A stretch of 64,000 nt of DNA. It comes from Bacteroidota bacterium (GTDB lineage Bacteria; Bacteroidota; Bacteroidia; AKYH767-A; 2013-40CM-41-45). Below the pieces are notes generated by a model. That model was not told where the DNA came from, made no database searches, and worked only from the letters and a program-made list of their open reading frames with translations. Every line of letters starts with the position of its first letter. The first letter of the stretch is position 1. The position numbers and the translations under genes were made by a program. Of this stretch, positions 26,935-35,695 are shown piece after piece. The stretch covers positions 496,001 to 560,000 of the forward strand of contig JADJFC010000001.1 of assembly GCA_016708785.1 (NCBI GenBank). Reading direction: 5' to 3'.

Positions 26935-27942
26935 ATGAAGACAGGAGTATTGATCGTCAACCTTGGTACGCCGGATAGTCCGAAGACTTCCGATGTGAGA
27001 AAATATCTGAGTGAATTCCTGAACGATCCAAGGGTTATCGATATCCATCCGATTGCGAGAATGCTATTGGTTAATCTCATTATCGTTCCTTTCAGAAGTT
27101 CGAAGTCTGCGAAACTTTATAAAGAGATCTGGCGTGAAGACGGCAAGTCTCCACTACTCCACTACAGCGAACGTCAACTTGAATTATTTTCGAAATTGAT
27201 GGGCGACAAGTACGATGTTCAAATGGCTATGCGATATCAAAGTCCTTCGCTGGATATTGCACTTGACCATTACAAAAAACAATTCTACAAAAAGATAATT
27301 GTCTTTCCATTATTTCCACAGTACGCTTCTGCTTCTACAGGATCAGTTCAGGAGAAAGTAATGAATGTTGTTTCCAAATGGGAGATCGTTCCTGAGATCG
27401 AATTCATCAATAGCTTTTGCGACCATCCTGATTTCATTCAGGCATTTGCTGAATTAGGCAAGAAAAACAATCCTGCGAATTACGATCATGTATTGATGAG
27501 TTTCCACGGATTACCTGAGCGACAAATTAAAAAAGGCGACAACTGCGATCATTGTTTGCATGATGGATGTTGCGATTCGCTTTCAGATAAAAATGCATTT
27601 TGTTATCGTGCGCAATGTCACCAGACGGCGCGAAAACTTGCGGAAGCTCTGAACCTTACCAAAGACCAATACACGATTTGTTTTCAATCCAGACTTGGCA
27701 AAGATCCCTGGATCAAACCGTATTCTGACATGGTAATAAAAGAACGTGCGAAACTGGGCGATAAAAAATTGCTTGTCTTCGCTCCTGCTTTTGTGAGCGA
27801 TTGTCTGGAAACAGTATATGAAATCAGCAGAGAATATGATGATCTGTTCAAAGAACATGGCGGCGAAAAAATTCAATTGGTAGAAAGTCTGAACGATTCA
27901 CCGAAATGGATTGAAGCAATGAAAAACATCATTCATCAATAA
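26935..27942 (+). CDS. hemH: Ferrochelatase
   Basis: Inserts Fe(II) into protoporphyrin IX, last step of heme synthesis. Start at the ATG 26935, where MKTGVLIVNLGTPDSP, the family's N-terminus, begins. The SFHGLPERQ motif carries the conserved active-site His, and the GLKR-like DCLETVYEI segment near the end carries the conserved Glu. At 335 residues the length is typical. Just after the active-site His is a Cys-rich stretch with Cys at 204, 207, 212, 213, 223 and 228, which could hold an Fe-S cluster as in some microbial ferrochelatases. It begins 18 bases after lpdA and 2 bases... a 4-base gap follows to pabB. Confidence 0.95.
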   Translation: MKTGVLIVNLGTPDSPKTSDVRKYLSEFLNDPRVIDIHPIARMLLVNLIIVPFRSSKSAKLYKEIWREDGKSPLLHYSERQLELFSKLMGDKYDVQMAMRYQSPSLDIALDHYKKQFYKKIIVFPLFPQYASASTGSVQEKVMNVVSKWEIVPEIEFINSFCDHPDFIQAFAELGKKNNPANYDHVLMSFHGLPERQIKKGDNCDHCLHDGCCDSLSDKNAFCYRAQCHQTARKLAEALNLTKDQYTICFQSRLGKDPWIKPYSDMVIKERAKLGDKKLLVFAPAFVSDCLETVYEISREYDDLFKEHGGEKIQLVESLNDSPKWIEAMKNIIHQ

Positions 27943-27946
27943 ATGA

Positions 27947-29251
27947 ATGAAACGTGAAACACTAATTTTTCCGGCAGAGAATATTTCAGCAGACAAACTA
28001 CTGAATTGGGCCGGGCAATTTGATGTTTTTACACTATTGAACAGCAATAGTTCGGCAGATAATCCGCCTGACAACTACAGCAATTTCGATTTACTTCTTG
28101 CCGTTGATCCGATTCAACTTTTTTCAGGTGACGAAAATCCATTTGAATTAATTAAGTCACTTTCACAAAAGAAAGACTGGCATATTTTTCATTTATCGTA
28201 TGATCTGAAAAACAGAATTGAAAAGCTCGACTCCAATAATTTAGATTATGTCCATTTTCCGGAGTTTCTATTCTATTGTCCGGCGATTGTATTTGAGATA
28301 AAGGACAAGAAAGTTGCTGTTCACTATTTCAAAGAAAGAAATTCAGAAGCAGAAATAAGGGAATTGATTAAATCAATTGAATGCTCTCCAATTGAAAATT
28401 TCCCGGTTAAACCTGATGTTGAAATCAAAGCAAGAATAAGTCGTGATGAATACATTACAACGATTAATCAAATAAAAGATCACATTCAACAAGGCGACAT
28501 TTACGAGATGAATTATTGCCAGGAATTTTATTCGGAGAATGCTGCGATTGATCCATATCAAATTTATCGTGAACTGAATGAAATTTCCCCAATGCCATTT
28601 AGCGTTTTTTCAAAATGCAACGATCATTATTTAATGTGTACCAGTCCGGAACGATATCTTGCAAATCGTAACAACAAAATAATTTCACAGCCAATTAAAG
28701 GAACTGCAAGAAGAGGAAAAAACGAAGAAGAAGACCATAAAATCAAAGATGCACTTTATCATGACGAAAAAGAACGTTCAGAAAATGTAATGATCGTTGA
28801 TCTCGTTCGAAACGACCTTTCACGAACAGCAGCAAAAGGATCCGTTCAAGTAGAAGAACTTTTCGGAATAAAGACATTTAAGCAATTGCATCAAATGGTC
28901 TCCACTGTGACTTCTGAAATTGAGCAAGGAAAAAATGTTGCAGACATTCTGCAAACAACATTCCCAATGGGCAGTATGACAGGAGCGCCTAAGATCAGAG
29001 CTATGCAGATCATTGAAGAGACAGAAAAGGCCAAACGTGGATTGTATTCCGGTTCGGTTGGATATATTTCTCCCGATGGCGACTTTGATTTCAACGTCAT
29101 TATTCGAAGTATTTTATACAATGAGAAAGAAAAATATCTTTCCTTTACGGTGGGGAGTGCGATTACGATTGGATCGAAGGCTGAAAATGAATATGAGGAA
29201 TGTTTATTGAAAGCTTCAGCAATGAAAAAAGTACTTGGCAATCAGGAATAA
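27947..29251 (+). CDS. pabB: Aminodeoxychorismate synthase component I (PabB-type)
   Basis: Chorismate-binding enzyme of folate (p-aminobenzoate) synthesis. The C-terminal two-thirds has the family motifs: RISRDEYITTINQIKDHIQQGDIYEMN, PERYL, the catalytic PIKGTARRG segment (PIKGT, lysine form, as in PabB rather than anthranilate synthase PIAGT), EKERSENVMIVDLVRNDL, MVSTV and PMGSMTGAPK. The N-terminal ~160 residues are divergent. It sits four bases after hemH, and its stop touches the tilS start, so it is in one operon with them. Anthranilate or isochorismate synthase is less likely. Confidence 0.9.
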   Translation: MKRETLIFPAENISADKLLNWAGQFDVFTLLNSNSSADNPPDNYSNFDLLLAVDPIQLFSGDENPFELIKSLSQKKDWHIFHLSYDLKNRIEKLDSNNLDYVHFPEFLFYCPAIVFEIKDKKVAVHYFKERNSEAEIRELIKSIECSPIENFPVKPDVEIKARISRDEYITTINQIKDHIQQGDIYEMNYCQEFYSENAAIDPYQIYRELNEISPMPFSVFSKCNDHYLMCTSPERYLANRNNKIISQPIKGTARRGKNEEEDHKIKDALYHDEKERSENVMIVDLVRNDLSRTAAKGSVQVEELFGIKTFKQLHQMVSTVTSEIEQGKNVADILQTTFPMGSMTGAPKIRAMQIIEETEKAKRGLYSGSVGYISPDGDFDFNVIIRSILYNEKEKYLSFTVGSAITIGSKAENEYEECLLKASAMKKVLGNQE

Positions 29252-29252
29252 A

Positions 29253-30580
29253 ATGTTGTTAAAACAATTCAACGATTATTTACTCACAAAAGAATTACTC
29301 AATCAAGGCGAAAATGTCCTTGTTGCAGTAAGCGGCGGACTAGACTCCATAGTCCTCTGCCGACTTTTCAAAGAAAGCAAAATCGATTTCGCCATTGCAC
29401 ATTGTAATTTCAAATTGCGTGGGAAAGAATCAGATGGCGATGAAGAATTTGTAAAGAAATTAGCTGCTGATTATAAAGTTCCGTTTTACAGTATTCAATT
29501 CAAGACAAAAGCATTTGCGAAAGAGAAAAAACTGTCTACACAGGAAGCTGCTCGCGAATTGAGATATCAATGGTTTGAAAAGATTCGGGCAGAACATCAA
29601 TACGATAAAATTGCTGTGGCTCATCATCTGAATGATTCGATTGAGACATTTTTCATCAATACGATCAGAGGAACGGGACTTGCAGGTATGAAAGGCATTT
29701 CAGCGATCAATGGACATATCATTCGTCCATTGCTTTTTGCAGGAAGAGACGAACTGGAAGCATTTGCAAAAAAGAAAAAATTGCAATGGCGCGAAGATAG
29801 TTCCAATAAAACTGATGACTACCTCCGCAATAAAATTCGGCATTCTGTAATTCCTGTGCTGAAAGAGAAGAATCCGGGCTTCGAAAAAAGCATGGAGCGC
29901 TCATTGGAATTTTTCAATTTCGCCAATCAGATTCAGAAGACTTTTATTGAAGACTGGAAGAAGAAAAATACGACAAGTGCTGCTGACGGATCAATTACGA
30001 TCAAACTGAAAGCGGTCTGGGATTTTCAATTCAGCAACTCTTTGCTGTCGGCAATTCTGCATTCGTATGGAATTACAAATCTGGAGCCGGAAAAGATCCT
30101 GAATTCATCGCCGGGGAAAATTTTTCAGGCTAAAAATTACCGACTTCTATTTGACCGAACGACTTTGGTTCTACAGTCAAAAAAATCGAAGACAGCCATG
30201 AATTTCTTATTTCCCATACTCCGGATAAACTTGAGTTGGGCGACCATAAATTCGGTTTTGAAACATTGAACTCTGCTCGCCTCACTTCGATTCCAAGGGA
30301 AAGCCACATTCAGGTTTTGGATGCCGGTAAACTCCACTTTCCGCTCAAAGTCAGAAAATGGAAATCCGGCGACACGTTTTATCCCCTTGGGATGACCAAA
30401 AAAAAGAAAATCAGCGACTTTTTGATCGACAAAAAAGTGAATAGATTTGATAAAGAAATGACCTACGTGCTATTGTCGGATAAAGACATTGTATGTATCT
30501 TGGGACATCGTATAGACGACCGGTTTAAGATCACCGATGAAACGGTTTCTGTTCTGTACATCGAACAAATCTATGGCTGA
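29253..30580 (+). CDS. tilS: tRNA(Ile)-lysidine synthase (one apparent frameshift)
   Basis: Modifies C34 of tRNA-Ile2 to lysidine so it reads AUA; cytosolic. Start ATG at 29253, one base after the pabB stop. The PP-loop SGGLDS (27-32) binds ATP; HHLNDSIETFFINTIRGTGLAGM and KIRHSVIPVLK are TilS landmarks. The frame breaks at an A7 run (30179-30185): one more A gives QSKKIEDSHEFLISHTPDKLELGD and joins the C-terminal substrate-binding domain (VRKWKSGDTFYPLGM, KKISDFLIDKKV). The repaired length is 442 residues, normal for Bacteroidota. Essential, hence a sequencing error is likely. Confidence 0.95.
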
Positions 30581-31062
30581 AGAAACAACTCCGCTTTATG
30601 TAGAAAAACAATACCTTGGTTATAATCAACTGAGTATGTTGCGTCGTTTATCACTTGCGCTTTTCTGCTTCGGATTGTATTGGTGGAAAGTCACGAACAA
30701 TCACAATGGAGATCTGTTTTTCCTTCTTGGTGTTGTCATCATTGTAATTAGCATTGTTCTGCTTTTCGTTTTGCATTTGAAGATCCGTGTTTTTAAAACT
30801 TACATCGAACTGGATGGTTTATGGACTGCAAAGAAGGTAAACATCGATTTAAAAGACATTGTGAAAGTTGAACGCAAGAAATACAGTCAGTATCATCTGA
30901 ATAATGCTGTTTTCAACCTCCATCTGAAAGGATTAGTTCGTTTTTATACAGGAGGAAATGAGGCAATAAGAAATCACCGATAAAAATGGAAATCCTTATC
31001 GTATTGGCACTCAAAATCCGGTTCAACTGGAAAAAGTCATAAAAGAATTAATTGCTGCGTAA
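30573..31062 (+). CDS. Small membrane protein with PH-like domain (apparent frameshift)
   Basis: ATG at 30573 overlaps the tilS stop by eight bases. Two TM helices near residues 23-40 and 45-65 are followed by a strand-rich segment (RVFKTYIELDGLWTAKKVNIDLKDIVKVER), like membrane-anchored bacterial PH domains. At about 30964-30968 the frame breaks; removing one A from ATAAGAAATC continues as EITDKNGNPYRIGTQNPVQLEKVIKELIAA and stops at 31062, giving 162 residues. Function unknown; it is a plausible cotranscribed partner of lemA. Confidence 0.72.
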
Positions 31063-31117
31063 AATTTCTGAACTAGTTTTTCGTCATAAACACTAACCAC
31101 TAAATAAATCATAAAAA

Positions 31118-31693
31118 ATGAAAAAAGTACCTAATTTGGATCATCCTCGGAGTTCTGATCTTGTTTTCGATTACATCTTACAACGGTCTGGTTGGATCAA
31201 GAGAATCGGTTAACAAAGCTTGGGCGAATGTTGAAACACAGTATCAGCGCCGTTCAGATCTTATTCCTAATCTTGTGAATACCGTAAAAGGAGCAGCAGA
31301 TTTCGAAAAATCTACTTTGACTGCTGTAATGGAAGCTCGTTCAAAAGCTACCAGCATCAGAATTGACCCAAACAACATGACTCCTGAAAAATTGCAGGAA
31401 TTCCAGGCAGCGCAAGCGCAAGTTGGCGGAGCACTTGGAAGATTGCTTGCTGTTGCGGAAAACTATCCACAGTTGAAAGCTGTTGAAAGTTTCAACACAC
31501 TTCAAGCTCAATTGGAAGGTACAGAAAACCGCATCACTGAATCTCGTCGTCAATACAATGAAGCTGCGCAAGATTACAATGCATCACGTAGTAAATTCCA
31601 CGTGTGATCTTCGCAAGTTTATTTGGATTCAATACAAGACCATATTTTGAAGCGGACAAAGGCAGCGAAAAAGCTCCTGAAGTTAAATTCTAA
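31118..31693 (+). CDS. lemA: LemA family protein (two apparent indels)
   Basis: A one-TM membrane protein of unknown biochemical function. The start ATG is at 31118; the six-A run after it is one A too long, and with five it reads MKKYLIWIILGVLILLFSITSYNG, the normal LemA anchor. The core has SRESVNKAWANVETQYQRRSDLIPNLVNTVK, a LemA hallmark. Near 31602 a CC should be CCC, giving KFPRVIFASLFGFNTRPYF to the end. With both corrections there are 191 residues, the family's normal length. It overlaps the next gene by one base (TAATG), typical of lemA-TPM operons. Confidence 0.93.
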
Positions 31694-32130
31694 TGGCAGC
31701 AGAAGATAAATTATCTGAGAAAGAACGTCGGCTTATTTTAGAAGCTATTGCTTCGGCCGAAAAAAACACATCAGGTGAAATACGCCTTTTTGTTGAAGAT
31801 GTATGCGGTGAAAACGTGCTCGACAGAGCAGCATACATCTTCGACAAACTAGGCATGAAAAAAACCAAGGATCGAAACGGCGTTCTCTTTTATCTGGCTT
31901 TTGAATCTCGACAGTTCGCTATTTTAGGCGATGCAGGAATCCATGCCATTGTTCATGACGATTTCTGGCATGAGATAAAAGCGAAGATGACGAACTATTT
32001 TACGGAAGGCGACTTTGTAAAAGGTCTGCTCATTGGAATAGAGATGACAGGCAAAGCTTTACAAGACCATTTTCCATATCACAAAGAGGATAAAAACGAA
32101 TTGTCTGACGACATTGTATTCAAAGTATAA
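31693..32130 (+). CDS. TPM-domain protein, cytoplasmic form
   Basis: 145 residues, no signal peptide and no TM. The TPM fold (YgcG/Rossmann-like) is recognised by SEKERRLILEAIASAEKNTSGEIRLFVED, FDKLGMKKTKDRNGVLFYLAFESRQFAILGD and GIHAIV...DFW. Family members have been linked to photosystem repair in plants and to LemA-associated membrane stress in bacteria; function here is inferred from the lemA-TPM-TPM order. Its ATG overlaps the lemA stop by one base. Confidence 0.9.
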   Translation: MAAEDKLSEKERRLILEAIASAEKNTSGEIRLFVEDVCGENVLDRAAYIFDKLGMKKTKDRNGVLFYLAFESRQFAILGDAGIHAIVHDDFWHEIKAKMTNYFTEGDFVKGLLIGIEMTGKALQDHFPYHKEDKNELSDDIVFKV

Positions 32131-32154
32131 GTATCATATTACCAAAATCTAGCA

Positions 32155-32967
32155 GTGAATACAATCACCAAATTTATTTCCCCACTATTCCACCGAATTT
32201 TCTTTGCGGTGTGTCTTGTGCTTTTTTCTGTTAACGTAAATGCAGCCGATGATTTTCCTGAAAGAGCAACTCGTTTGGTTACTGATTATACAGGCACCTT
32301 ACGTCCTGATGAACTTCAGTCTTTAGAAAACAAATTAGTTGCTTTCGACGACACAACTTCAATGCAAATCGCTGTTGTGATGATGGCATCCGTTGGCAAC
32401 TACGATATTTCAGATTACGCCGTTCAGCTTTTCAACAAATGGAAAATCGGCGATAAAAAAAATAACAGCGGTGTACTTTTACTTGTGGCTAAAGACGACA
32501 GGAAAGTTTGGATCACAACAGGCTACGGCATGGAAGGAGTTTTTCCTGATGCATTAGTAAAGCAAGTGATCGATCGCGAGATCGTACCAAAGTTCCGCAG
32601 TGGCGATTACTTCGGCGGAATTGATGCCGGAACAACAGCCATTACAGGGATTACTACGGGAGAATACAAAGCAGTAGGAAAAAAATCGAAAGGCAACAAA
32701 GGTGGAGTGTTTCCATTCCTGATGTTTGCATTTATTATTATCGTTATCATAATCTCGCAAGTTGGTCGAGCAAAGAGATATGGCCGCAAAAACAATTTAG
32801 GTTTCTGGGCTGCCTGGGCATTGTTGAATGCAGCATCTAATAGAAGTCATGGCTCATGGGGCGGATTCACCGGTAGTGGCGGTTTCGGCGGCGGCGGTGG
32901 TGGTGGCGGCTTCGGCGGTTTTGGTGGAGGGATGTCAGGTGGCGGTGGTGCCGGTGGTAGCTGGTAA
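32155..32967 (+). CDS. TPM-domain membrane protein with glycine-rich tail
   Basis: 270 residues from a GTG at 32155. N-terminal signal peptide or anchor (~1-30), TPM domain (~35-175: VTDYTGTLRPDELQSLENKL, QIAVVMMASVGNYDISDYAVQLFNKWKIG, DRKVWITTGYGMEGVFPD), one TM near 188-205 (FPFLMFAFIIIVIIISQVG), and a C-terminal Gly/Ser/Phe tail (GGFGGGGGGG and similar). This is the usual architecture of YgcG-type partners of LemA. The domain would face the periplasm with the tail in the cytoplasm. Confidence 0.92.
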   Translation: MNTITKFISPLFHRIFFAVCLVLFSVNVNAADDFPERATRLVTDYTGTLRPDELQSLENKLVAFDDTTSMQIAVVMMASVGNYDISDYAVQLFNKWKIGDKKNNSGVLLLVAKDDRKVWITTGYGMEGVFPDALVKQVIDREIVPKFRSGDYFGGIDAGTTAITGITTGEYKAVGKKSKGNKGGVFPFLMFAFIIIVIIISQVGRAKRYGRKNNLGFWAAWALLNAASNRSHGSWGGFTGSGGFGGGGGGGGFGGFGGGMSGGGGAGGSW

Positions 32968-33067
32968 CCGACCTTTCAATACAATCGACAATTTCACACT
33001 CCACACTTCAAACTCATTCTCAAACAAAATTGTTTAAAGGGGGATTTTTCAAACTACTCGTAAATAA

Positions 33068-34009
33068 ATGAAATCGATCCTCTCCATTTTTCTGTTGGCG
33101 CTCATCTCCTGCTCTTCCCCGCAATCCAACAAGCTCACCATCGGTTTCATCGACCAACTCCAGGACGAAACATTAGAAAAAGCAAAGACAGGTTTCTTCG
33201 ACGCCTTAAAACAAAACGGTTTTGATTCATCAAACATTGAGATCATTTATCGCAATGCGCAAAATGATCAACCGACAATGCTGCAATCGTTGGATTATAT
33301 CATCAGTCAGAATCCAACACTGATTGCGACCAACCCTACTCTTCCAACAATTTCTGCTGTACAAAAAACAAAAACGATTCCCATTTTCATGATGGTATCG
33401 CCACGTCCGGATCTTGCAAAACTTACCGATTCAGAAGGTAAAGCACCGGCAAATCTTTTTGGCACCTATGAAACACTTGATTATCTGGATACTGCTTTGC
33501 TTCTAATAAAAAGTGTTTTACCGAATGCAAAAAAAGTCGGAACAATATTTAATCAGAGCGAACCGCAATCGGTTGATGCATTAGCACGCATAGAAAAAAC
33601 TTGTAAAGAAGCGGGATTAGAACTCATCAAAATGCCGGTGAATAATTCAAGTGAAACGCAATTGGTTGTTGCTTCACTTTTGACAAATAACATCGATGCT
33701 TTTTTTGCATTACCGGATAACACAGTTTTCTCATCTATGGAAATCATTGTGAAAAGCTGTGACGATAAAAAAGTTCCTGTCTTTACGAGTGAAGAAGGAC
33801 TGGTTAGTCGTGGTGCTGTTGCGGCATTTGGTGCTGACATGTATCAGTGGGGATTTCAAAGCGGAGTTCAGGCAGCAGGATTTCTCAAATCTAAATCGAC
33901 TGTGGGAATAAAGCCAGAAATCGTTTCTGTTCGTCACCGTGTTTATAACCCGGTCAAAGCAAGTCAATTTAATCTCACATTCGATAGTACATTCACATCA
34001 GTAAAATAA
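33068..34009 (+). CDS. ABC transporter substrate-binding lipoprotein (TrpX-like)
   Basis: 313 residues, lipoprotein signal with Cys15 in ALISCSS. Two-lobed periplasmic-binding fold of the ABC_sub_bind family (LTIGFIDQLQDETLEKAKTGFFDALKQNGF, PNAKKVGTIFNQSEPQSV, AFFALPDNTVFSSME, GLVSRGAVAAFGADMYQWGFQSG). It heads a three-gene importer with the permease six bases after it. Homologs are called TrpX-like (tryptophan/tyrosine import) in Gram-positives, but substrate in Bacteroidota is not certain. Confidence 0.9.
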   Translation: MKSILSIFLLALISCSSPQSNKLTIGFIDQLQDETLEKAKTGFFDALKQNGFDSSNIEIIYRNAQNDQPTMLQSLDYIISQNPTLIATNPTLPTISAVQKTKTIPIFMMVSPRPDLAKLTDSEGKAPANLFGTYETLDYLDTALLLIKSVLPNAKKVGTIFNQSEPQSVDALARIEKTCKEAGLELIKMPVNNSSETQLVVASLLTNNIDAFFALPDNTVFSSMEIIVKSCDDKKVPVFTSEEGLVSRGAVAAFGADMYQWGFQSGVQAAGFLKSKSTVGIKPEIVSVRHRVYNPVKASQFNLTFDSTFTSVK

Positions 34010-34015
34010 TCACTG

Positions 34016-34879
34016 ATGAGCTTTTATTTAAGTGCTGTCATTTTAGGTCTTGGCTTTGCATCACTTGCAATGGGAATTTTTATTTCCATGCGCATCTTTA
34101 ACATTCCTGACATTACAACTGACGGTAGTTTTACTTTAGGCGGTGTTGTTGCAGCTGTGTTGATCTCCGGAGGGCACTCCCCTCTTGTTGCGCTTCCAAT
34201 TGCTTTTCTGGCAGGCGCAATTGCAGGAGCGCTAACTGGTATTATTCATACCCGACTAAAAGTAAATGCACTGCTGGCAGGAATACTTGTGATGACTGCC
34301 TTATACTCCATCAATCTTGCATTGATGGGCCGATCAAATCTTCCCTTGATCAACTCTCCTTCGATTTTTAATTCCTTATTCATTCCCGGAACAGAGGTTC
34401 AGCAACAATTTATCGTTTTAATAATTATCATTTCAATAATATTAGTAACGTTAGTTTGGCTAATGAAAACAGATTTCGGTCTGGCCATGCGTGCGACAGG
34501 AAATAATGAAAAGATGATTCGTGCATTGGGGGTTAATACTGATGTCATGAAAATTTTTGGCCTTGCTTTAGCCAATGGACTGACTGCAGTAAGCGGATAT
34601 CTTATTACACAGGTGCAGGGTTTTGCTGATATCAATATGGGAATTGGAATTGTGATCATTGGACTTGGCTCAGTGATGATCGGGCAAATTCTATTCTCTT
34701 TCAAAAGAAAAGAAACGATCATGATCCAGCTTCTTGGTGTAATTGTCGGAAGTATTTTATTCAGAATGATCCTTGCCTTTGCACTGAGTATTGGTATCGA
34801 TGCAATTTATCTAAAGCTTGTAGTTGCCGTTTTTGTACTTGCAGTAGTGAGCATTCCTAACATAAAAAGCAAGGCATGA
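34016..34879 (+). CDS. ABC transporter permease (TrpY-like, branched-chain type)
   Basis: 287 residues with about eight TM segments and the branched-chain permease pattern (NIPDITTDGSFTLGGVVAAVL, RLKVNALLAGILVMTALYSINLALMGRSNLP, FGLAMRATGNNEKMIRALGVNTDVMKIFGLALANGL: the coupling helix). It forms the transmembrane pore of the importer. Its stop overlaps the next ATG by four bases. Confidence 0.92.
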   Translation: MSFYLSAVILGLGFASLAMGIFISMRIFNIPDITTDGSFTLGGVVAAVLISGGHSPLVALPIAFLAGAIAGALTGIIHTRLKVNALLAGILVMTALYSINLALMGRSNLPLINSPSIFNSLFIPGTEVQQQFIVLIIIISIILVTLVWLMKTDFGLAMRATGNNEKMIRALGVNTDVMKIFGLALANGLTAVSGYLITQVQGFADINMGIGIVIIGLGSVMIGQILFSFKRKETIMIQLLGVIVGSILFRMILAFALSIGIDAIYLKLVVAVFVLAVVSIPNIKSKA

Positions 34880-35628
34880 TAGAGCTGAAAGGAATCTCCA
34901 AAACATTCAACAAGGGAACAGCAAATGAAAATCAGTTGCTGAACGATTTCAATTTGACCATTCGCAAGAATGAATTCACACTTATTGTTGGTAGCAATGG
35001 TTCAGGCAAATCAACTCTGCTTAATCTTTTGGCAGGAACAATTATTCCTGATTCAGGACAAATTCTGATCGACGAAAAAGATATATCGTCAGTAAAAGAT
35101 TTCCGGAGAAGTAAATGGATTGCCAGAATTTTTCAGGATCCATTGTCTGGCACTGCACCTGAACTTAGCATACTTGAGAATTTTCGACTTGCATCTATTC
35201 GTACTCATTCTAAATTGCTTTTCATTGGAACGGACAGGAAATTTAAAGATCAGATCCGCGAAAAGATTGCAGAACTTGGTCTGGGTTTAGAAAATAAATT
35301 GGATCAGAGCATGGGTTCTTTATCAGGCGGACAACGTCAGGCGCTTACAATTCTGATGGCAACGTCAGATGATACGCGGCTGCTTTTGTTGGACGAACCG
35401 GTTGCCGCCCTTGACCCTAAAACTGCAACTACGATCATGAAATTGGCCAACGAAATCATCCGCAAGTCGAATCTGACAGCAATCATGGTAACCCATTCAA
35501 TGCGAGATGTAATGGAATATGGGGACAGACTGATAATGCTTAAAAACGGGAAAATTGACAGAGATTTGTCAGGATCAGACAAAAAGAAAGTCCAATTAAA
35601 TGACCTTTATGATTGGTTCGGCGAGTGA
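34876..35628 (+). CDS. ABC transporter ATP-binding protein (TrpZ-like)
   Basis: 250 residues. Walker A GSNGSGKST (39-47), Q-loop FQDP, signature LSGGQRQ, Walker B LLLLDEPVAALDP and the H-loop VTHS are all intact, so it should hydrolyse ATP. It energises the importer of the two previous genes. Confidence 0.94.
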   Translation: MIELKGISKTFNKGTANENQLLNDFNLTIRKNEFTLIVGSNGSGKSTLLNLLAGTIIPDSGQILIDEKDISSVKDFRRSKWIARIFQDPLSGTAPELSILENFRLASIRTHSKLLFIGTDRKFKDQIREKIAELGLGLENKLDQSMGSLSGGQRQALTILMATSDDTRLLLLDEPVAALDPKTATTIMKLANEIIRKSNLTAIMVTHSMRDVMEYGDRLIMLKNGKIDRDLSGSDKKKVQLNDLYDWFGE

Positions 35629-35695
35629 AATTTTCTAAATTCGTGCGGATAAAATCATGTGCCGCTTTCTACGTTACTGATTCCTACCCCCAATT

